From Rhizobacter sp. (lineage in GTDB: Bacteria; Pseudomonadota; Gammaproteobacteria; Burkholderiales; Burkholderiaceae_C), in contig JANYBE010000664.1 in assembly GCA_025360945.1 (NCBI GenBank), positions 1 to 10,808 of the forward strand: DNA of 10,808 bases. Reading direction: 5' to 3'. Within the stretch, counting starts at the first letter, position 1, and the number at the start of each line of letters is the position of its first letter. Below, piece after piece: positions 1 through 6,818 of the stretch. A program made the translations under genes and the position numbers. Under the pieces are notes generated by a model that worked only from the letters and a program-made list of their open reading frames with translations, had not been told where the DNA came from and ran no database searches.

Positions 1-209
1 TGCAGACGCTGCCGGACGGCCCGCAGCGGAGCGCGGCGTTCCACGAGGTCGATCGCCTGGCGGTGGCCTATATGCCCTACAAGTTCACGCTCAACCGGGT
101 CTCAATCGACATGGCCCAGCCGCAGCTCGTGGGCTACCGCCGGACATTGTTCTGGAACGAGTGGTGGCAGTACGTGGACATCGACACGTCGCTCGTGCCC
201 AAGCGTTGA
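1..209 (+). CDS. ABC transporter substrate-binding protein, family 5 (SBP_bac_5), 3' part only
   Basis: The gene runs in from the left edge; the first whole codon is at 3 and TGA is at 207-209, leaving 68 residues. They align end to end without gaps over most of their length with the C-terminus of the next gene. By eye about half the residues are identical, including the blocks LPDGP, AYMPYK, QP, GYR and the NE-W-Q stretch near the end. It is therefore a family 5 periplasmic solute-binding protein (oligopeptide, dipeptide, nickel or heme type), which would deliver a ligand to an inner-membrane ABC importer. The ligand cannot be read from this fragment. The start codon, signal peptide and most of the ligand-binding lobes lie outside the window. 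Only 13 bases separate it from the next gene on the same strand, so the two are probably co-transcribed. Confidence 0.88.
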   Translation, partial: QTLPDGPQRSAAFHEVDRLAVAYMPYKFTLNRVSIDMAQPQLVGYRRTLFWNEWWQYVDIDTSLVPKR

Positions 210-222
210 GGCGCGCCGCGCG

Positions 223-2037
223 ATGATCGATCGCCGCACTTGGTCCGCCGCCATGTTGGGGGTGCTGGCGGTGCCGGTGCGCGCGGCCGAACCGGTGCCG
301 ACGGGCGACAACATCCTGCGCGTGCCGTTCGAGGCGGCAGAGACCGGTTTTGACCCGGCGCGCGTCGGCGACATCTATTCGGCGCGCGTGACGGCGCACA
401 TCTTCGAGGCGCCGTACCGGTACGACCTGTTCGCGCTGCCGGTCAAGGTGCGCCCGCTGACTGCGGCGGCGCTCCCCGAAGTCTCCGGCGACTTCCGGGT
501 CTGGACGATCCACCTGCAGTCGGGCATTTTCTTCGCCGATGACCCGGCGTTCAAGGGCAAGCCGCGCGAGCTGGTCGCGAACGACTACCTCTATGCCATC
601 AAACGGTTCGCCGATCCCGCGACCCGAAGCCCGAACCTGTCGGGCCTCGAAGAGGAAGGCATCGTCGGCCTGGACGCTGTGCGCGCGGCCGCACTGCGCG
701 AGAAGGCCCGGTTCGACTATGACGCGCCGGTCGAGGGCTTGCGGCTGCTGGACCGCTACACGTTCCAGATCCGTCTGCGCGCGCCGCGCCCGCGCTTCGT
801 ACAGACCAACCTGTGCAGCTCCGCCAGCCTGGGCGCGGTTGCGCGCGAGGTGGTCGAGTTTTACGGCGAGGAGATCGTCGCGCATCCGGTTGGGACCGGG
901 CCGTATCGTTTGAAGGAATGGCGGCGCAGTTCGCGCATCGTGCTCGAACGCAACCCGACCTACCGCGACGTGCGCTACGACGGCGAGCCCAACGCCGACG
1001 ACGCTCCCGCGCAGGCTCTGCTCGCGCGCTTTAAGGGCCGGCGGCTGCCGCTCAACGACGGGGTCGAGATCGCGGTGCTCGAAGAGGGCCAGTCGCGCTG
1101 GCTGTCGTTCGTCAACGGCCTGATCGACTGGGTGCGCGTGCCACCCGAGTTCGCCGGCATCGCGGTGCCGGGCGGAAATCTCGCGCCCAACCTCGTGAAG
1201 CGCGGCGTGCAGCTGCGCCGCTACGTCAACTCCGACTTCACCATGTCGTACTGGAACATGGACGACCCGGTCGTCGGCGGCTACACGCCCGCCAAGGTCG
1301 CGCTGCGTCGCGCGATGGGTCTGGCCTACAACACCGACCGCGAGATTCGCATCGCGCGCCGCGGCGCGGCGGTCGCGGCGCAGGCGCCGATGCCGCCCGG
1401 CACCTTCGGCTACGACCCGGCCTATCGCAGCGAGAACGGCGACTACGATCCGGCGCGCGCGAAGGCGCTGCTCGATATCTACGGCTACGTCGATCGCAAC
1501 GGCGACGGCTGGCGCGGGCAACCCAATGGTGCGCCGCTGGTGCTGCAGATGGGAACCCAGACCTCGCAGTTCGAGCGCCAGCTCGACGAAAACTGGCAGA
1601 AGAGCCTGGCCGCGGTCGGGCTGCGCGTCAGGTTCAAGACCGCGCAGTGGCCCGAGAACTACAAGGCGGCGCGTGCGGGCAAGCTGCAGATGTGGGGCCT
1701 GGGCTCGACCGCGACCGCGCCCGATGGCCAGCTCGCGCTGGGCTCGATGTACGGGCCGCAGGCCGGCAGCCAGAATCTGGCCGGGTTCAGGCTGCCGGCG
1801 TTCGATGCGCTGTACGAGCGCATGCTGGTGCTGCCGGACGGCCCCGAGCGCGCAGCGTTGTTCCTCGAGGCGAGCAAGCTCGCTCTGGCGTACATGCCGT
1901 ACAAGATCCATGTGCACCGCATCTACAACGACCTGAGCCAGCCGTGGATCAGCGGCTATCGCCAGGCCTTGTTTCGCAACGAAGCCTGGCAGTTCGTCGA
2001 GGTCGACGCGGCGCTGCGTCAGGGTCTGACGCGTTGA
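223..2037 (+). CDS. ABC transporter substrate-binding protein, family 5 (SBP_bac_5)
   Basis: The product is 604 residues, in the usual size range for the larger family 5 binding proteins. Residues 1 to about 21 look like a signal peptide: two arginines at 4-5, a short hydrophobic core, then VRA followed by AEP, so cleavage near 21/22 and a periplasmic location. The family hallmark GTGPYRLKEW is at 224-233. A DRNGDG segment, common in these proteins, precedes the second half, and the C-terminus matches the truncated gene upstream. The role is to capture a peptide-like or other ligand for an ABC importer; no permease or ATPase for it is in the window and the ligand is unknown. The ATG at 223 is 13 bases after the preceding stop and has no good Shine-Dalgarno, only GAGG about 11 bases upstream, so translation may depend on coupling. 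The stop codon lies inside the -35 box of the next gene's promoter. Confidence 0.93.
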   Translation: MIDRRTWSAAMLGVLAVPVRAAEPVPTGDNILRVPFEAAETGFDPARVGDIYSARVTAHIFEAPYRYDLFALPVKVRPLTAAALPEVSGDFRVWTIHLQSGIFFADDPAFKGKPRELVANDYLYAIKRFADPATRSPNLSGLEEEGIVGLDAVRAAALREKARFDYDAPVEGLRLLDRYTFQIRLRAPRPRFVQTNLCSSASLGAVAREVVEFYGEEIVAHPVGTGPYRLKEWRRSSRIVLERNPTYRDVRYDGEPNADDAPAQALLARFKGRRLPLNDGVEIAVLEEGQSRWLSFVNGLIDWVRVPPEFAGIAVPGGNLAPNLVKRGVQLRRYVNSDFTMSYWNMDDPVVGGYTPAKVALRRAMGLAYNTDREIRIARRGAAVAAQAPMPPGTFGYDPAYRSENGDYDPARAKALLDIYGYVDRNGDGWRGQPNGAPLVLQMGTQTSQFERQLDENWQKSLAAVGLRVRFKTAQWPENYKAARAGKLQMWGLGSTATAPDGQLALGSMYGPQAGSQNLAGFRLPAFDALYERMLVLPDGPERAALFLEASKLALAYMPYKIHVHRIYNDLSQPWISGYRQALFRNEAWQFVEVDAALRQGLTR

Positions 2038-2061
2038 CCAGGCGCAGGCGCGCCGCACAAT
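2034..2061 (+). promoter_or_regulatory. Promoter of acetoacetyl-CoA synthetase gene (probably leaderless)
   Basis: TTGACC at 2034-2039 matches the sigma-70 -35 consensus at 5 of 6 positions. After 16 bases comes CACAAT at 2056-2061, a fair -10 box. The ATG at 2068 follows six bases later, so transcription would be expected to start at or next to the A of ATG. There is no Shine-Dalgarno. The -35 box contains the TGA stop (2035-2037) of the binding-protein gene. A second ATG at 2060 overlaps the -10 box, is out of frame and would be upstream of the transcript start. Confidence 0.6.
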
Positions 2062-2067
2062 GGGCAT

Positions 2068-4098
2068 ATGACCGCGCGCGAACATCTGATCACTCGCTAC
2101 ACCCGCTGGCTCGAACTCGAGCGCGGCCTGCGCTTCGACGTAACCAAGCCCGAGGGCTACGACACGCTGTGGCGCTGGTCGGTCACTGACCTGAAGGCTT
2201 TCTGGGGCTCGATCTGGGACCACTTCGGCATGACGTCGCCGACGCCGTTCACGACTGTGCTCGAGGCCGAGGCGATGCCCGGCGCGCGCTGGTTCCCCGG
2301 CGCGCAGGTCAACTACGCGCAGCATCTGTTCTCGCATGCCGACGCGGCACATAGGGCGGGCCACCCGGCGATCGTATTTTGCAACGAGGCGATGCAATCG
2401 CGCGGCGAGCTGCAGGAGATCGCGTGGCCCGAGCTGCGCCGCCAGGTCGCCTCGCTTGGCGCAGAACTCAAGCGGCTGGGCGTGCAGCCCGGCGATCGCG
2501 TCGGTGCGTTCCTGCCGAACATCCCGCAGACCGTGGTCGCGTTCCTTGCCTGCGCGAGCCTGGGCGCTATCTGGTCGGTGTGCTCGCCCGACATGGGCCC
2601 GGTCGCGGTGCTCGACCGCTTTCGCCAGATCGAACCCAAGCTGCTGATCGCCTGCGATGGCTACACCTACGGCGGCGTCGCGCACGACCGAATGACCGTG
2701 CTGCGCGGCCTGCTCGACGAACTGCCCGGCGTGAGGAATCTGGTGCTGCTGCGCTACCAGAACCAGCAGGCCGATGCGGCCAGCCTTGCCGCACCGCACC
2801 GCCGCGTGCACGACTTCGCCGCGCTCGCCGCGCGCGATGTGCCGTTTGCGCCCGCGTGGGTGCCGTTCGACCACCCGCTGTGGATCGTCTATTCGAGCGG
2901 CACGACCGGTCTGCCCAAGCCCATCGTGCACGGCCATGGCGGCGTGATGATCGAGGCGCTAAAGGCCGGTGCGCTGCACAACGATGTCGGGGCAAGCGCC
3001 ATCACCGGCGACCGCTACCACTGGTATAGCGCGACCGGCAGGATCATGTGGAACTCGCAGGTCGGCGCGCTGCTCGGCGGCGCGACCATCTGCATCTTCG
3101 ACGGCAACCCGGGCGGCGCAATCGGGTCACCCGACCTGACGACGCTGTGGCGTTTCGCGGCAGATGCCGGCGCGACCTTCTTCGGCGCCGGCGCCGCGTT
3201 CTATGCGAACTGCCTGAAGGCCGGCATCGAGCCCGCGAAAGTGACCGACCTCTCGAAGCTTCGCGCGATCGGCTCGACGGGCTCGCCGCTGTCGGTCGAG
3301 TCCTATCAATGGGTCTATGACCAGATGCCCAAGGTCGATGGCCGCGACATCTGGCTCGCGCCGATCTCGGGCGGTACCGATTTCGCGGGCGCGTTCGTCG
3401 CCGGTCTGCCGACGCTTCCGGTCGTCATCGGCGAGATGCAATGCCGCTGCCTGGGTGCTGACGTGCATGCCTGGGACGCGATAGGCCGCGATCTGATCGA
3501 CGAGGTCGGCGAGCTCGTCTGTGCCAGGCCAATGCCATCGATGCCGCTGTACTTCTGGGGTGATGCGAACGGGCAGCGCTACTTCGAGAGCTACTTCGAC
3601 ATGTACCCCGGCGTATGGCGGCACGGCGACTGGATCAGGATCACACCGCGCGGCGGGGCGATCATCTACGGGCGCAGCGACGCCACCATCAACCGCCACG
3701 GCATCCGCATGGGCACGGCCGAGCTGTACCGCGCGGTCGAGGCGCTGCCCGAGGTGCTCGACAGCCTCGTCGTCGATCTCGAGTACCTCGGCCGCGAGAG
3801 CTACATGCCGCTGTTCGTCGTGCTGCGCGAAGGGCTCGTGCTCGACGCGGCGCTGACGAAGCAGCTCAAGGAGGCGATCAAGACCGCCCTCTCGGCACGC
3901 CATGTGCCGAACGAGATTTTCCAGGTCCAAGCGGTGCCGCGCACGCTGTCGGGCAAGAAGATGGAGTTGCCGGTCAAGAAGCTGCTGATGGGAACACAGG
4001 CCGATCAGGTCTTCAAGCTCGACGCGATGGCGAACGCGAGCTGCGTCGAGTGGTTCGCGGCGTTTGCGCAAAGGCGAGCGGCGAGCTGGCCTGGCTGA
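2068..4098 (+). CDS. aacS: Acetoacetyl-CoA synthetase (acetoacetate--CoA ligase)
   Basis: This cytoplasmic enzyme of the acyl-adenylate-forming superfamily converts acetoacetate, ATP and CoA to acetoacetyl-CoA, AMP and pyrophosphate (EC 6.2.1.16). It feeds ketone-body and polyhydroxybutyrate-derived carbon into central metabolism. At 676 residues it is close to the usual 650-670. The N-terminus has the acetyl-CoA-synthetase-type cap (a WRWSVTDLKAFW stretch typical of acetoacetyl-CoA synthetases). The AMP-binding loop YSSGTTGLPKP is at 275-285. The hinge motif YGRSDATINRHGIRMGT at 534-550 is the acetoacetate-specific variant. The adenylation lysine region GKK is at 629-631. Acetyl- or propionyl-CoA synthetase is less likely because of the hinge motif and N-terminus. 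The gene stands alone with its own promoter. The symbol is by family; acsA is also used in some genomes. Confidence 0.95.
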   Translation: MTAREHLITRYTRWLELERGLRFDVTKPEGYDTLWRWSVTDLKAFWGSIWDHFGMTSPTPFTTVLEAEAMPGARWFPGAQVNYAQHLFSHADAAHRAGHPAIVFCNEAMQSRGELQEIAWPELRRQVASLGAELKRLGVQPGDRVGAFLPNIPQTVVAFLACASLGAIWSVCSPDMGPVAVLDRFRQIEPKLLIACDGYTYGGVAHDRMTVLRGLLDELPGVRNLVLLRYQNQQADAASLAAPHRRVHDFAALAARDVPFAPAWVPFDHPLWIVYSSGTTGLPKPIVHGHGGVMIEALKAGALHNDVGASAITGDRYHWYSATGRIMWNSQVGALLGGATICIFDGNPGGAIGSPDLTTLWRFAADAGATFFGAGAAFYANCLKAGIEPAKVTDLSKLRAIGSTGSPLSVESYQWVYDQMPKVDGRDIWLAPISGGTDFAGAFVAGLPTLPVVIGEMQCRCLGADVHAWDAIGRDLIDEVGELVCARPMPSMPLYFWGDANGQRYFESYFDMYPGVWRHGDWIRITPRGGAIIYGRSDATINRHGIRMGTAELYRAVEALPEVLDSLVVDLEYLGRESYMPLFVVLREGLVLDAALTKQLKEAIKTALSARHVPNEIFQVQAVPRTLSGKKMELPVKKLLMGTQADQVFKLDAMANASCVEWFAAFAQRRAASWPG

Positions 4099-4220
4099 TG
4101 CTGTGCCCGCCATGCCGCGTGGGGCGGCGCTGAACCGCCAGCACACGCGCTGCCTGCGCCTGATGAATCCAGTGCATTGGCCTGAGGGTGCTGGTCTGCT
4201 TTGCACAGGTGCCGGCGTCC

Positions 4221-4240
4221 GTCGGGCAGGTTCGGGCAGG
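4221..4240. repeat. 10-bp imperfect tandem duplication
   Basis: GTCGGGCAGG is followed immediately by TTCGGGCAGG, two units of 10 bp identical at nine positions. A 10-bp unit is not a multiple of three, so gain or loss of one copy would shift any reading frame crossing it. Confidence 0.6.
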
Positions 4241-4500
4241 CCGGTCTGGTGCTGACGCTGGCAAGCAGCTGTCTGCCCACCAGCGCGCAGCTGTGGCGCG
4301 ACTGGTCGCGCCTGCAGGCGCCGACCCCCGTGGCCGCGGCGCTGCCCATGCTCGGGGTGATGCGGGTGAGTGCCGGCGCCCTCGGTCTGCAGCACGGGCA
4401 CGGCGTCAGCGTGTTGCAGTGCGCGCTGGGCTTCGTCGCCACGACGCTGCTCCTGGTCTGGTGTTGGCACGCTCTGCGGCGCGGCGCACCGGGCGCGTTC

Positions 4501-4516
4501 CCGGCCGGCCGGCCGG
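4501..4516. repeat. (CCGG)4 self-complementary tract
   Basis: Four perfect copies of CCGG in a row make a 16-bp palindrome, 13 bases beyond the flavin reductase stop on the minus strand. It could form a hairpin in the flavin reductase transcript, but no T-rich tract follows on either strand, so it is not a typical intrinsic terminator. Confidence 0.7.
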
Positions 4517-4529
4517 CTGGCTTGATCCG

Positions 4530-5039
4530 CTACAGCGGCAACTCGGTGAAGTAGCGCCCGCCGTGAAAGATCAGCGGTGCCGCGCCCTGGCGCCAGCTGC
4601 AGCGCTCGACCTCGCCGACGAAGATGACATGGTCGCCCTCTTCGTACTTGCTGCGATTGAAGCACTCGAAAACCGCCGCCGCGTCCTCGAGCACGGGCGC
4701 GCCGCCCGCGCCCTCGCGAAACGCGACGTCGGCGAAACGGTCGGCGGTCTTGCTCGCGAAGCGCTCGGCCAGCGCATGCTGCGAGGCGGCGAGGATGTTG
4801 ATCGCGTAGTGCGAGCCGCGCTCGAACACCGGCATCGAGCCGGCGGTGCGCGACAGGCTCCACAGCACCAGCGGCGGTTGCAGCGAGACCGAGTTGAACG
4901 AGTTGGCGGTCAGGCCGACCAGCGTGCCGTCGGCGCGCCGCGCCGTGACGACGGTGACGCCGGTGGCGAACATGCCGAGCGCCGCGCGGAAGTCCGGGGT
5001 CGAGAAGCTGGGCGCCAAGGCGTGCGGCGAGGTTGGCAT
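4530..5039 (-). CDS. Flavin reductase family protein (FMN-binding split-barrel)
   Basis: The product is 169 residues, typical for the flavin reductase component of two-component flavin monooxygenases (HpaC/RutF-like family). These cytoplasmic enzymes use NAD(P)H to reduce FMN or FAD and pass free reduced flavin to a partner oxygenase. Visible family features are DFRAALGMFATGVTVVT at 16-32, the flavin-phosphate loop GLTANSFNSVSLQPPLVLW at 42-60, the segment YAINILA at 78-84, and GDHVIFVGEVE at 135-145. I chose the ATG at 5039 over an in-frame start at 5066, because GACAAT lies exactly six bases before 5039, as in two neighbouring genes. The longer start would put the -10 box inside the coding region. 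No oxygenase is adjacent, so the pathway is unknown. Confidence 0.9.
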   Translation of the reverse strand: MPTSPHALAPSFSTPDFRAALGMFATGVTVVTARRADGTLVGLTANSFNSVSLQPPLVLWSLSRTAGSMPVFERGSHYAINILAASQHALAERFASKTADRFADVAFREGAGGAPVLEDAAAVFECFNRSKYEEGDHVIFVGEVERCSWRQGAAPLIFHGGRYFTELPL

Positions 5040-5045
5040 GACCCC

Positions 5046-5074
5046 ATTGTCCGGGATTCGCGCCACGCTGCCAT
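5046..5074 (-). promoter_or_regulatory. Promoter of flavin reductase gene (probably leaderless)
   Basis: Read on the minus strand, ATGGCA (5074-5069) matches the -35 consensus at 4 of 6 positions, then 17 bases, then GACAAT (5051-5046) as the -10 box, then GGGGTC, then ATG at 5039. There is no Shine-Dalgarno, so the mRNA probably begins at or next to the start codon. Confidence 0.5.
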
Positions 5075-5087
5075 CCCACGGCGCTCC

Positions 5088-5093
5088 TAGAAT
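5088..5093 (+). promoter_or_regulatory. -10 box of the AmpG gene (probably leaderless)
   Basis: TAGAAT is a good -10 hexamer and is followed by six bases and then ATG at 5100. No clear -35 box is found 16-18 bases upstream. The 60-base region it shares with the divergent flavin reductase promoter is too short for two fully separate promoters, so the polymerase footprints would overlap. Confidence 0.5.
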
Positions 5094-5099
5094 GTGTGC

Positions 5100-6695
5100 A
5101 TGACTTCACCGGCCGGCCGCGCGGCCACGACATCGCGCTTCGATGCGGCCGCCCTGCACCGGCTTCTTGTCGTGACCGTGCTCGGCTTCGCATCGGGCCT
5201 GCCGCTTGCGCTCACGGGCCAGGCAATGCAGGCCTGGCTCAGCGTGTCGGGTGTCGACATCGCGACGATCGGCTTCCTGAGCCTGGTCGGTTTGCCCTAT
5301 ACCTTCAAGTTCCTGTGGGCGCCGCTGATGGACCGCTTCGAGCTGCCCTGGCTTGGTCGGCGCCGCGGCTGGCTGGTGCTGACGCAGCTCGCGCTGGCCG
5401 CCGCGCTGTGGTGGATGGCCGCGACGTCGCCGCTAGGGACAACGCGCGCGTTCGCGCTGATCGCGGTGCTGGTCGCGTTCATCTCGGCCTCGCAGGACAT
5501 CGTGATCGATGCCTACCGCACCAACCTGCTGCCGGCGAGCGAGCGCGGCCTGGGTTCGTCCTCGCTGGTGCTGGGCTACCGGCTTGCGATGATCCTCTCC
5601 GGTGGTGTCGCCTTCATCTGGGTCGACCCAGCGCAGGGTGGCGGTTGGACCTGGCCCGAGGTGTACCGCTTCATGGCGGGGTTGATGGTCTGCGCGGCAG
5701 TGCTGTCGGCGACCGCGCTGCCGCGGCTCGAGGTGGTCGAGCTGCCGACCAGCGTCGCACGGCGCGATGTGTTGGGCTTTCTCGCGGTGCTGCTCGCGGT
5801 CGCGGTTGGCGTCGCGCTCAGCAACCGTTTCGGGCGCAGCATCGCCGACGCGCTGCTCGGGCCGTGGCTTGCCGGCGGGCGACTGTCGAGCGCGCTGCAA
5901 GGCAAGTGGATCGACCTGTTCGCGTTGCTGCTGGGCATCGCGTTCACGCTGCCGCTTGCCGCGTGGGCGGCGCGCGCCGCGCGTTTCGAGACGCTGCTCG
6001 GCGGCTTGAGCAGCTACTTCGCTCAACCAGGAGCGGCGGCATTCCTCGGCTTCGTCGTGCTCTACAAGCTCGGCGATGCGTTCTCCTTGTCGCTGGTCAC
6101 GCCCTTCCTGCTGCAGGCAATGCACTTCAGCACCGCCGAAGTCGGCGTCGTCAACAAGATCATCGGCTTGTGGCTCACGATCGGCGGCGCGCTGCTCGGC
6201 GGTGCGCTGATGCTGCGCATCGGGCTGTACCGTGCGCTGATGCTGTTCGGTGTGTTGCAGATGCTGGGCATCCTGTGCTTCTGGTGGCTCGCGGTGAACG
6301 GCCGAGGTGCACTGCCGGGCTTGACGATCCCGGCCTTTGACTGGGGTTTCGTCAAGCTCGCGCACGTCACCGAGGTCGACGGCGGGCTGCTGTTCGCGGT
6401 CGCCGGCGAGAACCTGTCGGGTGGCATGGGCACGGCGGCCTTCCTCGCGTTCCTAATGAGCCTGTGCAACCAGCGCTTCACGGCGACGCAGTTTGCGCTG
6501 CTGAGCGCGTTCGCATCGGTCGGCCGGGTGTGGGTTGGGCCGCTCGCCGGGGTGCTGGCCGAGGCGATCGGCTGGCCGACGTTCTTCATCGTCTCGACCG
6601 TCATGGCCGTGCCGGCCCTGGTGCTGCTGTGGTGGATGCGCGACCCGGTGCGGGCGCTGGAGTTCGATGCGAATGCGCTGCCAAAGGATAATTGA
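5100..6695 (+). CDS. ampG: AmpG-type muropeptide MFS transporter
   Basis: This 531-residue inner-membrane permease is mostly hydrophobic with many transmembrane segments, slightly longer than E. coli AmpG (491). AmpG imports GlcNAc-anhydroMurNAc peptides released from peptidoglycan, for cell-wall recycling; in species with AmpR/AmpC it supplies the inducer of beta-lactamase. Family signatures visible are GFASGLPLALTGQAMQAWL at 29-47, GLPYTFKFLWAPLMDRF at 64-80, the cytoplasmic-loop basic motif GRRRGW at 86-91, and SQDIVIDAYR at 131-140. An in-frame GTG at 5094 would add two residues. ATG at 5100 is preferred because TAGAAT ends at 5093, six bases upstream. No ampD, ampR or beta-lactamase gene is in the window. 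Transport of a related sugar-peptide is the main alternative. Confidence 0.93.
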   Translation: MTSPAGRAATTSRFDAAALHRLLVVTVLGFASGLPLALTGQAMQAWLSVSGVDIATIGFLSLVGLPYTFKFLWAPLMDRFELPWLGRRRGWLVLTQLALAAALWWMAATSPLGTTRAFALIAVLVAFISASQDIVIDAYRTNLLPASERGLGSSSLVLGYRLAMILSGGVAFIWVDPAQGGGWTWPEVYRFMAGLMVCAAVLSATALPRLEVVELPTSVARRDVLGFLAVLLAVAVGVALSNRFGRSIADALLGPWLAGGRLSSALQGKWIDLFALLLGIAFTLPLAAWAARAARFETLLGGLSSYFAQPGAAAFLGFVVLYKLGDAFSLSLVTPFLLQAMHFSTAEVGVVNKIIGLWLTIGGALLGGALMLRIGLYRALMLFGVLQMLGILCFWWLAVNGRGALPGLTIPAFDWGFVKLAHVTEVDGGLLFAVAGENLSGGMGTAAFLAFLMSLCNQRFTATQFALLSAFASVGRVWVGPLAGVLAEAIGWPTFFIVSTVMAVPALVLLWWMRDPVRALEFDANALPKDN

Positions 6696-6709
6696 CTTGA
6701 CGGCATGAC

Positions 6710-6755
6710 GCCTGCACGGGGTTCGCAAGGCAGGCAGCCGGCCAGAACTACCGGC
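6710..6755. repeat. Two short inverted repeats after ampG
   Basis: GCCTGC (6710-6715) pairs with GCAGGC (6730-6735) around a 14-base loop. GCCGG (6737-6741) pairs with CCGGC (6751-6755) around a 9-base loop. They lie 15-60 bases past the ampG stop and might slow or end transcription, but neither is followed by a T tract, so a terminator role is weak. Confidence 0.3.
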
Positions 6756-6797
6756 AAACGCCACTTGGCAGTTGGTGAATAAGTCCGGCCGATCTTG

Positions 6798-6818
6798 TGC
6801 ACCATTCAAATTGGTGCA
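6798..6818. repeat. Perfect 7-bp palindrome at the esterase 3' end, NtrC-like half-sites
   Basis: TGCACCA (6798-6804) and TGGTGCA (6812-6818) are exact reverse complements around TTCAAAT. The right arm lies in the last codons of the esterase gene and the loop contains its stop. The half-sites equal those of NtrC operators, but the gap between TGCACC and GGTGCA is 9 bases here versus the usual 5. A hairpin ending both convergent genes is possible; no T run follows on either strand. Confidence 0.55.

Larger units (their letters stand above)
4099..4529. other. 431-base interval between convergent genes, no confident gene
   Basis: Nothing here can be named. The best candidate is a plus-strand ORF from a TTG at 4201 (or GTG at 4249) to TAG at 4552-4554, at most 117 codons. 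In its favour are strong G/C at third positions, an N-terminus with several arginines followed by a hydrophobic run (GLVLTLASSC), and a second hydrophobic segment near residues 70-90 ending WCWHALRR, as in a small membrane or exported protein. Against it are the lack of an ATG or Shine-Dalgarno, a 25-base overlap with the convergent flavin reductase gene, and no family resemblance I recognise. A 10-bp imperfect tandem repeat (4221-4240) and a (CCGG)4 tract (4501-4516) both fall in this ORF. A decayed gene or plain spacer is equally possible. Confidence 0.3.

Noticed and set aside
91..2937. 948-codon open frame on the minus strand opposite the binding-protein and acetoacetyl-CoA synthetase genes
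   Set aside because: It is low-complexity, rich in Arg, Ala, His and Gln, and spans two genes with clear family motifs on the other strand. It is a shadow produced by G/C-biased third positions.
4501..4516. (CCGG)4 as an intrinsic terminator of the flavin reductase gene
   Set aside because: It is self-complementary but lacks a T run on either strand and a proper loop; a terminator role is not supported.
3127..5193. 688-codon open frame on the minus strand
   Set aside because: It crosses acetoacetyl-CoA synthetase (opposite strand), the unassigned gap and the flavin reductase in the wrong frame, with Arg/Ala-rich composition and no domain.
6692..6702. TTGACTTGACG at the ampG stop resembling two overlapping -35 boxes
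   Set aside because: No -10 hexamer lies 16-18 bases downstream, and no plus-strand gene follows.
6710..6755. Intrinsic terminator for ampG
   Set aside because: The two inverted repeats have long loops or short stems and no following T tract, so they are listed only as repeats.
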